The notes beneath the pieces were generated by a model that ran no database searches, was not told the origin of the DNA, and saw only the letters and a program-made list of their open reading frames with translations. From the NCBI GenBank assembly GCA_002413265.1, contig DHWR01000261.1:1-7533 (forward strand): a DNA stretch of 7,533 nucleotides. The letters run 5' to 3'. Each line of letters opens with the position of its first letter. Positions within the stretch are counted from its first letter, which is position 1. Positions 1 through 5,575 of this stretch are shown piece after piece. The position numbers and the translations under genes are program-made. This DNA is from Chloroflexi bacterium UBA5177 (GTDB lineage Bacteria > Chloroflexota > UBA5177).

Positions 1-15
1 AGATGTGTATAAGAG
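1..15. other. Sequencing adapter remnant (Nextera/Tn5 mosaic end)
   Basis: The first 15 bases, AGATGTGTATAAGAG, are identical to the first 15 of the 19-base Tn5 mosaic end used in Nextera libraries (which continues ACAG); the match stops at base 16. It is probably untrimmed adapter at a contig end, not genome. It supplies the last codons (reading Leu-Tyr-Thr-Ser) of the histidine kinase frame, so those residues are not biological. Confidence 0.85.
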
Positions 16-868
16 CTTCGCCGAGGAGAGGGGCAGGCGAACAGTGAAGGTCGATCCTTCGCCTTCCCGGCTTTCGACTTCAATGGAGCCGCCGTGCTGC
101 TCGACGATGTGTTTTACGCCGGCGAGACCGATGCCAGAGCCGGGGACTGCCTCGGAGACATTCGATCCCCGCTTGAAGCGCTCGAAGATGCGCGACAAAT
201 CACCGGACGGAATGCCGATCCCCTTGTCCTGGTACAGACAGCACTGCCTCTTTGGATCCGACTCAGCTATCTCCAGCCTCTGAAGGGTCCCGTCCGTCTC
301 CAGTACATCGACCACGCACCAGGTGGCGAGGCCCGGCACGACCTGACGCGCAACGTTGGAGAGTGTGGTTCGGTAGTCCTGGGACGAGTTGAGTACGCGG
401 CTAGCTTCGGCCAAAAATGCCGAGCGTGTGCGCGCAGCTTCCGCCTCTTTGTGGGCCTCGCGCTCTGCCTGCTGGAGCCGCAACCGCTCCATAAAGGTGG
501 CGGCACGATCGGCGACGAGCTGAAGAAGAGCCAGGTCGTTCTCAGTAAACCGGCGCCTCCGCCGCGAGCCGACGTGAATGACGCCCACGGTCTTTCCCTC
601 GACGACGAGCGGGCACGCCCATCACCGAGGTAACATCTCTTCGGAGCCAGGGGCTTACGGGGTTTACGTCTGCGCTGTTCTCGACGATCAGTGGCTGACC
701 GCTCTTTGCGATCCTCCCGGCGAACCCTCGTCCCACCGGAATAGCTACGCGACGCGTCTCCTCCTCACGCAACCCTAGAGACGCAGCCACGCGGAGATTC
801 TTTTCGTCCGCGTCCAGCTGGAGCATGGTTCCCGTATCCGCTCGGAGAGCGTTGCGGATGCGGTCCAT
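1..868 (-). pseudogene. GAF-domain sensor histidine kinase, frameshifted, internally deleted and cut by the window edge
   Basis: Sensor kinase that would autophosphorylate and signal to a response regulator; apparently cytosolic, with no membrane segment seen. The first ~85 codons (868 to 614) form a GAF domain (MDRIRNALRADTGTMLQLD, then IPVGRGFAGRI and VTSVMGVP). The frame breaks at a CCC run (611-613). One base fewer there gives LVVEGKTVGVIHVG, a coiled linker (FMERLRLQQAEREAHKEAEA) and a second GAF-like start (FLAEASRVLNSS, LATWCVVDVLETDG). Around 250 this runs straight into the end of a HATPase_c domain: G1 box DKGIGIP, F box RIFERF, G2 box GSGIGL, then GSTFTVRLPL. The phosphoacceptor HisKA domain and N box, normally 150-200 residues, are absent. 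A second C insertion (231-232) hides AVLSVQDKGIGIP. The ATG at 868 lies 16 bases after the kinase stop, with no clear Shine-Dalgarno, so the start is uncertain. As written it cannot be a working kinase; sequencing or assembly error is a real alternative to decay. Confidence 0.8.
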
Positions 869-884
869 GATTTCGACGACGAGA

Positions 885-1904
885 TCAGGCTGATGGCCGG
901 GCCAGGCGGGTGCGACCCAGCGCCGTTTCGAGCTCCGTTCGGTTAAGCGCGGCGGCGCCAACGCGGCGAACGACTTCCCCGCCGGCAATATTGGCGATAT
1001 AGGCCGCCTCGCGCATGTTCGCACCTGCGGTCACCGCCAGGGAGAAAACTGCGGAGACTGTGTCGCCTGCTCCCGTCGGGTCCACAACCTCCAGCTCGGT
1101 CGCCAGCGAAACCGGGAGAAGGTAGGGGGCGTGGCTGCGTTCGAACAGTGCAATACCCTCGCTGCCGCGGGTGATGAGAATGGCTCGGGCCTCCATGGCC
1201 TCCAGCAGCTCGCTGCCGCCCGCGACCACGTCCGCCTCAGTCCGAAGGGGACGTCCGAGCGAGCTCTCCGCCTCGGGCTGGTTAGGGGTAGCAGCCGTGA
1301 CGCCTTTGAACCTGAGGAGATCGCCATGGGAATCGACGGTCACGCTTGCTCCCTGCCTGCGTGCCTCAGGGAGACAGGCCTCTATGATCTCGCTTCCTAT
1401 GACGCCGTTTTCGTAGTCCGATATGAGGAGAGCGTCGACCTCGCGAAGTGCACGAATCGCCGAGTCGATCATGCGGTCACGCACTGATCCCGTAACGTCT
1501 CGCTCATCGACGCGATCGATGCGGACTATCTGTTGCTGGACCTCTTGCGTGCCCTTGGCCAGGATGCGGGTTTTGGTCGAGGTCGGGCGTCCAGGATCCA
1601 CGACGAGCCCATCGGTGGCGATACCAAGGCTTGTCAGTGCCGACTGTAAGTGCCGCCCCATCTCGTCATCGCCGATGACGCCAACGACTCTAGTCCGGGC
1701 GCCGAGGCGGCTAAAGTTGAACGCGGCGTTGGTGGCTCCGCCGGGCCGAACGAAGGTGTCGCTGTGCGTGAGGATGAGTACTGGAGCCTCGCGCGAAATG
1801 CGCTCGGGCCGGCCGGTGATGTACTCGTCCGCGACCATGTCGCCAAGCACGAGAACCCGAAGGCTCGCCATGCGGCCGAGCAGCTGCGAGAAATCAGCGG
1901 CCAT
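885..1904 (-). CDS. PfkB-family sugar kinase, RfaE1/HldE kinase-domain type
   Basis: A 339-residue ribokinase-fold kinase that phosphorylates a sugar or sugar phosphate with ATP. It most resembles RfaE1, the D-glycero-beta-D-manno-heptose-7-phosphate kinase of ADP-heptose synthesis. Seen: the RfaE1-like N-terminus VLVLGDMVADEYITG (17-31) followed by PERISREAPV; substrate-binding loop RPGGATNAA (53-61); TPNQPE (206-211); ITRGSEG (244-250); and the PfkB signature DPTGAGDT (275-282) with D281 as expected catalytic base. Length fits a single kinase domain, without the cytidylyltransferase half of fused HldE. The ATG at 1904 gives the usual short leading helix before the first strand; a second Met at residue 12 has no better ribosome site. 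It lies 42 bases after the beta-propeller gene and 16 before the sensor kinase, so co-transcription is likely. The exact substrate is inferred; another PfkB sugar kinase remains possible. Confidence 0.88.
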   Translation of the reverse strand: MAADFSQLLGRMASLRVLVLGDMVADEYITGRPERISREAPVLILTHSDTFVRPGGATNAAFNFSRLGARTRVVGVIGDDEMGRHLQSALTSLGIATDGLVVDPGRPTSTKTRILAKGTQEVQQQIVRIDRVDERDVTGSVRDRMIDSAIRALREVDALLISDYENGVIGSEIIEACLPEARRQGASVTVDSHGDLLRFKGVTAATPNQPEAESSLGRPLRTEADVVAGGSELLEAMEARAILITRGSEGIALFERSHAPYLLPVSLATELEVVDPTGAGDTVSAVFSLAVTAGANMREAAYIANIAGGEVVRRVGAAALNRTELETALGRTRLARPSA

Positions 1905-1919
1905 GCTTCACGGCGAAGC
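1905..1919 (-). promoter_or_regulatory. Small inverted repeat abutting the sugar kinase start codon
   Basis: GCTTC-ACGGC-GAAGC forms a 5-base-pair stem with a 5-base loop ending next to the ATG at 1902-1904. It sits where a Shine-Dalgarno would be expected, and none is visible there. It could restrain initiation or couple it to translation of the gene before, but a stem this short may be chance. Confidence 0.2.
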
Positions 1920-1946
1920 CTAGCATGCCCGTCCGCGTGCCGGGCG

Positions 1947-3047
1947 TTACGAGTCGAGAACCACGGCATTCACCGAGTAGACCGCGGGTAGGTAGTCCGC
2001 TATCAGCTCCCAGCTGTCACCTGCGTTCGTACTGCCGAATATCTGCCCGGTATTGGTTCCGACGTACACGCCACTGGGATCAGCCGTGTCACTGCACATC
2101 CCGTGTCGCAGGACGCCCAACCGGACGCCCGGACCAGATGGCAGGCCGTTGGTCGAGCGGTCCCAGCTATCGCCGCCGTCCTTCGTCCGATACACGGTGA
2201 ATTGGTCGTCGATGTTGTTTCGGGCATCCCCTTCCACGATCACGAAGGCGGTATCCGGATTGTTGTAGTCGAGCGCGATCGGAAAGCCAAACTGCGAAGG
2301 CAGGTCGCGCTGAATATCGATCCAGTTTTCACCGGCGTCCATGCTTTTGTAAATGCCGCAGTGGTTCTGCTGATACAGCACGTCCGGTTTTGTCGGGTGT
2401 TGCAGCAGGCGGTGCAGACACTGCCCATACTCCGGATATCTGTTTTCCGGGAAGAAGTCGGCGCGCGTGTTGCGGTTGTGGTGCGTCCAGGTCGTGCCGC
2501 CGTCTTCGGTGCGCATGCAGCCCACCGCCGAGATACCGACCCACATTCTCTGCGAGTTGCTGTAGTCGGGGACGATTGAGTGAAGGCAGAGGCCGCCGGC
2601 GCCCGGATTCCAGTTCGAGCGGGTCGGGTGGTTGAGAAGACCCTGATTCGGCTCCCAGGTCTCGCCTCGGTCCTGGCTGACCCAGAGAGTTGCAGGATCG
2701 ACGCCTGCATACACCGTGTCCGGCTCGTCTTTTCTGCCCGCCACGATGGTCCAGATGTTGGTGAGTTTGAGGCCGCCGTCTTCGGGGAACTGGATTCCCT
2801 GCTTGGGCTCCTGCCAGGTTTCACCGAGATCATCACTGTAGCGCAAGAAGGACCCGAAGAAGTCTCCGTTGTCGGCCGCGTACATGCGCCCATTTCGTTG
2901 GTCGTAGCTCGCGTTATAGACGCGCGTCCCGGCTAACAACTGGCCATCGACCTTCCAGGATTTACGGTCCTGAGAGCTGAGGAGGAAGAGCCCGCGCTTG
3001 GTGCCGGCCAGTAAGAGGGTGGTTTCCGATGGATAGTTCGTACTCAC
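1947..3047 (-). CDS. Seven-bladed BNR/Asp-box beta-propeller protein (sialidase/sortilin-like, function unknown)
   Basis: A 366-residue protein built of repeated Asp boxes (S-x-D-x-G-x-T-W). Six clear boxes lie at residues 71-78 (SDDLGETW), 124-131 (SQDRGETW), 180-187 (TEDGGTTW), 235-242 (SMDAGENW), 288-295 (TKDGGDSW) and 339-346 (STNAGDSW); a degenerate seventh, SQDRKSW, is at 25-31. Spacing of 46-56 residues matches one box per blade. No signal peptide or membrane segment is visible, so it is probably cytosolic. The segment YQQNHCGIYKS (225-235) is, from memory, typical of a widespread family often labelled exo-alpha-sialidase; I cannot identify a sialidase active site, so that activity should not be assumed. 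Start choice: an upstream in-frame TTG (3053) is only 3 bases from the AAAGG motif, while the GTG at 3047 is 9 bases away and better placed. It follows the MoaD-like gene closely, suggesting a joint role. Confidence 0.85.
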   Translation of the reverse strand: MSTNYPSETTLLLAGTKRGLFLLSSQDRKSWKVDGQLLAGTRVYNASYDQRNGRMYAADNGDFFGSFLRYSDDLGETWQEPKQGIQFPEDGGLKLTNIWTIVAGRKDEPDTVYAGVDPATLWVSQDRGETWEPNQGLLNHPTRSNWNPGAGGLCLHSIVPDYSNSQRMWVGISAVGCMRTEDGGTTWTHHNRNTRADFFPENRYPEYGQCLHRLLQHPTKPDVLYQQNHCGIYKSMDAGENWIDIQRDLPSQFGFPIALDYNNPDTAFVIVEGDARNNIDDQFTVYRTKDGGDSWDRSTNGLPSGPGVRLGVLRHGMCSDTADPSGVYVGTNTGQIFGSTNAGDSWELIADYLPAVYSVNAVVLDS

Positions 3048-3071
3048 GTGCAACTGCCTTTCGAAGCCGGA

Positions 3072-3365
3072 TCAGCCACCGGCGATGGAGTGAATGAGAT
3101 AAACCGTCGCGCCGGGGGGAACGGGTGTGTCCAATCCCTGAAGAGCCCGAGCGTCCTCTCCCTGGACAAAGATGTTGACGAACTGCCGAAGCTCACCTGT
3201 CTCAAAACAAAGATTGAACTTGAGACCAGGATAGGCTGCATCCAGTGCGTTGATGACCTCACGAATGGTGGCGCCGTGCACCTCTACCCAGCGCTGGTTT
3301 CCCGTCCGGTTCAGCAGTGCGCGAGGAATGTTGACTCGCACAGCCTTCGACTCCACCGCGTTCAT
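3072..3365 (-). CDS. MoaD/ThiS-family ubiquitin-like sulfur-carrier protein
   Basis: A 97-residue beta-grasp protein ending in Ile-Ala-Gly-Gly. Family members are adenylated at the C-terminal Gly by an E1-like enzyme, then carry sulfur as a thiocarboxylate (molybdopterin, thiamin, cysteine, tRNA thiolation) or become linked to proteins. Seen: AVRVNIPRALL (8-18) as first strand, TIREVINALDAAYPGL (33-48) as the main helix, FVNIFVQGEDAR (62-73), then LDTPVPPGATVYLIHSIAGG at the end. The chosen ATG (3365) is 5 bases after a GGGAGGG ribosome site (3371-3377); the frame also opens 12 codons earlier (3401), but that ATG has no support. No MoaE, ThiF/MoeB or molybdenum-cofactor gene is in the window, so its partner is unknown. 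It is probably the first gene of an operon with the beta-propeller gene 24 bases downstream. Confidence 0.88.
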   Translation of the reverse strand: MNAVESKAVRVNIPRALLNRTGNQRWVEVHGATIREVINALDAAYPGLKFNLCFETGELRQFVNIFVQGEDARALQGLDTPVPPGATVYLIHSIAGG

Positions 3366-3370
3366 TGGAT

Positions 3371-3377
3371 CCCTCCC
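3371..3377 (-). promoter_or_regulatory. Ribosome binding site of the MoaD-like gene
   Basis: Reads GGGAGGG on the minus strand, 5 bases before the ATG at 3365. It decides the start in favour of this ATG over the one at 3401. Confidence 0.7.
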
Positions 3378-3499
3378 GCCCTCTGTCCAGATAGAGCACA
3401 TACGAAATTACCACTTTCGATGCCAGCATTTCAGATTGCTGGTGGAGGTACGCCGGGACGTCCGGGCGAAGAAGCCCCTGCCGGCGACGTACAACCCGT

Positions 3500-3548
3500 C
3501 CTAGAGCTGAGTGATCGGTTCCTAGACAGGAGCTGAAGCACTGAAGCA
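3500..3548. repeat. Short direct repeats in the intergenic region
   Basis: CCTAGA occurs at 3500-3505 and 3521-3526, GAGCTGA at 3504-3510 and 3530-3536, and CTGAAGCA is repeated in tandem at 3533-3540 and 3541-3548. They look like a small local duplication. No function is evident. Confidence 0.4.
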
Positions 3549-3595
3549 GAATCAGCCAAGAGTGGTGAAGGCCAGGCTGGCAACCGCCTGATGGA

Positions 3596-5356
3596 CTACC
3601 CTTTCACTCTCGTCCACGACTCGACGTTCCAGAACAGTGATCCCGGATCCGGGTGTCCTGTGAAGCCCTTGATCCCGGGCTTGGCCGTCGCCACGGTAGG
3701 CAGGAAAAACAGCGGCACCCAGTACGCCTGCCTGATCATTCTGTTCTGCAGCTGCCAGTAGGCTCGCGCCCTCTGCCCCTCATCAAGCGTGCTTAGACCC
3801 TCGCGAAGCGATGAATCCACCACCGAGTCTTGGATACCTGAGAAGTTCAGATTGCTGTAGTCGCACTGCTCAGGGTCTTCACAGCCCGCGACGGGCCGAG
3901 GTTTTGTGCGGTCGATGAATTGGCTACCGACCCACGAACCGATCGATGCCGGATCGGTTCCTAGGTGCGCGGTGAACAGCGCCGCCTCGAACTTTCCTAC
4001 GTAGAGGTCGGCGAACGGCGTGCACGGGAAACACGGACGCATCTCCACCACATTCACCCGAACGCCGATCTGTGCCCAGTTCTTCGTCAGAATCTTCAGC
4101 TCGGGGTCATCGAGTGACTTGTCCGTGTGAAGATCGAGCGTGAAACCGTGTGGGAACCCCGCTTGCGAAAGCAGTTTCCTGGCGTCCTGCGCTTGTAACG
4201 TTGTGCTCGAGACAAATTTTCGCCGTGGCGGGGCCCAGTTACCGGCTGTGGGTTTGGCGCCTGATTCAGGGAGTTGGAAGGGCACTAGCAGCGGGCCGGA
4301 GGCGGCAAATCGAGTAGCGGCAGGTGCGGACAGACCGAGTGTCGAGGACACCATACTCGTGCGATCGACCACTAGGGCCAACGCCTGACGGACACGATTC
4401 GACACGACCGGGTTTGGTACGCCTGCGACCGTCTTGTCTAGGACATTGAATTCGACGTGGTCGAGGTTCAGGGACGGCTGCAACCGGAGCTGGCTGCTCA
4501 GACCCGCGCTCTCGAGCTCTTTCAGGTCATAGGCAGAGTATCCACCGCCGATGCTGACCGCGCCGCTCGCCGCCTTCTCAATTAGCACCTGCCGGCTGCC
4601 GTAGAAGCGAAAGATGAGAGTCGGAAAGTGACCCTGGTGGCGCAGAGCGAAGTACTGCATCCGAGAAAAGGTGATGTGATCGTCCTTTTTGTAGGATGTG
4701 ACCCGATAGGGCCCGTCACTCCAGTAGCGGTCGCTTAGATAATTGAAAGACGGGTCCTTGCCTAGCGTCTGCGCCGCTGCGCTAGGCGTTCCGCCCAGAG
4801 CGTGCCATGCGTGTGGGTAAACCGGTGGGAGACCGATTCTGAGCAGCGGGCCCCACGGCCGGGTCAGGTGAAGAACGACCATATAGCGGCCTTTGAGAGT
4901 GATCGACACGATGTGGTCGCAGGTACCGGCGCAAAACGGTCCAGTTGCAGCGTCCATCGCAATGCGCCAACCGAACAGCACGTCACGGTTCGTCACCGGC
5001 GCTCCGCTTGACCACCGCATGCCGTGTCGGAGTGTCAGCACGACGCGCTTACCCCCGTTTTGGATCTCCCCGTTGGCCACCTTTGGCACTTTCTGCAGGA
5101 GCCTCGGAACAAGCCGACCCTCTGGGTCAGCGGCGACCAGTGGAAGAAAAATCAGTTCACTCAGGTTCCTCGCCGAGTCCTGCTGCATCCGAAGAGCGTT
5201 GAGCGTCAGCGGGAACTCCCAGTCACCGTACACGACAGGAGATGGATTTGCAGGAAGAACGCGTGAGGCGAGTGCTGGGTGCGGCCTTGCGGAGCCGTCC
5301 ACAATTTGAGGAAGGGCTAACAGAAGTGCAAACAAGTACCGGATTTTAGTAGCCAT
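3596..5356 (-). CDS. ABC transporter substrate-binding protein, family 5 (DppA/OppA type)
   Basis: A 586-residue extracytoplasmic binding protein of the SBP_bac_5 family, which captures peptides (sometimes nickel or sugars) for an ABC importer. Residues 1-23 look like a signal peptide: Lys/Arg near the start, then the hydrophobic run LFALLLALPQIV, with likely cleavage around GSA. There is no lipobox cysteine. The family signature is clear: LVPRLLQKVP (82-91), then VVLTLRHGMRWSSGAPVTNRDVLFGW (105-130). SDGPYRVTSY (213-222) and ALALVVDR (325-332) are also family-like, as is the end, AYWVPLFFLPTVATAKPGIKGF (544-565). Six cysteines fall in three close pairs (142/146, 442/445, 492/498), suggesting disulfides. 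The ATG at 5356 gives a proper signal peptide, though its ribosome site is weak. No permease or ATPase gene follows; the next gene is unrelated. It diverges from the secreted peptidase, so peptide uptake is a reasonable guess. The ligand is not shown by sequence. Confidence 0.9.
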   Translation of the reverse strand: MATKIRYLFALLLALPQIVDGSARPHPALASRVLPANPSPVVYGDWEFPLTLNALRMQQDSARNLSELIFLPLVAADPEGRLVPRLLQKVPKVANGEIQNGGKRVVLTLRHGMRWSSGAPVTNRDVLFGWRIAMDAATGPFCAGTCDHIVSITLKGRYMVVLHLTRPWGPLLRIGLPPVYPHAWHALGGTPSAAAQTLGKDPSFNYLSDRYWSDGPYRVTSYKKDDHITFSRMQYFALRHQGHFPTLIFRFYGSRQVLIEKAASGAVSIGGGYSAYDLKELESAGLSSQLRLQPSLNLDHVEFNVLDKTVAGVPNPVVSNRVRQALALVVDRTSMVSSTLGLSAPAATRFAASGPLLVPFQLPESGAKPTAGNWAPPRRKFVSSTTLQAQDARKLLSQAGFPHGFTLDLHTDKSLDDPELKILTKNWAQIGVRVNVVEMRPCFPCTPFADLYVGKFEAALFTAHLGTDPASIGSWVGSQFIDRTKPRPVAGCEDPEQCDYSNLNFSGIQDSVVDSSLREGLSTLDEGQRARAYWQLQNRMIRQAYWVPLFFLPTVATAKPGIKGFTGHPDPGSLFWNVESWTRVKG

Positions 5357-5420
5357 CTACAGACGACCCCGCTCGGAAGAAGAGATCCGAAAGACCTGAG
5401 GCCCTTCACCTAAGCAAAAC

Positions 5421-5494
5421 GTATTGATGCTGCTTGCCGCACCCCAGCGTTCCTAGACTGCCCCGCCTGTTTATGCAACAAAGCGTATCAATAC
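5421..5494. repeat. Inverted repeat pair GTATTGAT / ATCAATAC (possible operator)
   Basis: GTATTGAT at 5421-5428 is the exact reverse complement of ATCAATAC at 5487-5494. Each copy lies in a GTAT-N2-ATRC core (GTATTGATGC and GTATCAATAC), the second a perfect dyad in its outer four bases. Position between divergent genes suggests a regulator binding site; the regulator is not in the window. Confidence 0.4.
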
Positions 5495-5507
5495 CCGGCA
5501 TCGCGTA

Positions 5508-5537
5508 TAGACAGATAGTGAATCGTTTAGCTACAAT
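5508..5537 (+). promoter_or_regulatory. Sigma-70-type promoter of the S53 peptidase gene
   Basis: TAGACA at 5508-5513 (5 of 6 to TTGACA) and TACAAT at 5532-5537 (5 of 6 to TATAAT) are separated by 18 bases. Transcription would start near 5544, giving a leader of about 30 bases before the TTG start. Confidence 0.6.
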
Positions 5538-5562
5538 CTGCGCGACCTGACAACTTCCTTTC

Positions 5563-5569
5563 AAAGGAG
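5563..5569 (+). promoter_or_regulatory. Ribosome binding site of the S53 peptidase gene
   Basis: AAAGGAG lies 6 bases before the TTG at 5576-5578. Its strength and spacing decide for this TTG start; the next in-frame Met (residue 13) would cut off the basic end of the signal peptide. Confidence 0.75.
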
Positions 5570-5575
5570 AATCTC

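Larger units (their letters stand above)
3366..3595. other. Intergenic region upstream of the MoaD operon
   Basis: No gene is supported between the stop of the solute-binding gene and the MoaD-like start. It should hold the promoter for the minus-strand operon, but I see no convincing -35/-10 pair. Two short inverted repeats lie close to the gene: CGAAA/TTTCG (3403-3407 and 3415-3419) and CCAGCA/TGCTGG (3423-3428 and 3437-3442). No hairpin followed by a T run, so no rho-independent terminator, is visible after the solute-binding gene. Confidence 0.5.
5357..5575. promoter_or_regulatory. Divergent control region between solute-binding gene and peptidase gene
   Basis: These 219 non-coding bases must carry both promoters. 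For the plus strand a good sigma-70 promoter is visible (5508-5537). For the minus strand I find no convincing promoter. Three CGTAT elements occur at 5420-5424, 5484-5488 and 5504-5508. The last two are 20 bases apart, about two helical turns, and the third overlaps the peptidase -35 box. Confidence 0.5.

Noticed and set aside
94..633. Plus-strand open frame of 179 codons over the histidine kinase
   Set aside because: It is antisense to clear GAF and HATPase motifs on the minus strand, and its own product has no recognisable domain.
869..1024. N-terminal extension of the GAF frame up to an ATG at 1024
   Set aside because: It overlaps the conserved C-terminal part of the sugar kinase in another frame and reads as low-complexity Arg/Pro sequence. 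The GAF similarity begins only around the ATG at 868.
2240..2893. Minus-strand open frame of 217 codons within the propeller gene
   Set aside because: It is a frame shadow of the Asp-box gene; the Ser/Thr/Arg-rich product has no domain, while the overlapping frame has six perfect Asp boxes.
3048..3536. Plus-strand open frame of 162 codons over the MoaD-like gene
   Set aside because: It is antisense to a gene with a good ribosome site and family motifs, and no promoter or ribosome site supports it.
3541..3598. Possible terminator after the solute-binding gene (GCCAG/CTGGC around 3571-3581)
   Set aside because: The two arms are separated by one base, too tight for a hairpin loop, and no T run follows on the minus strand.
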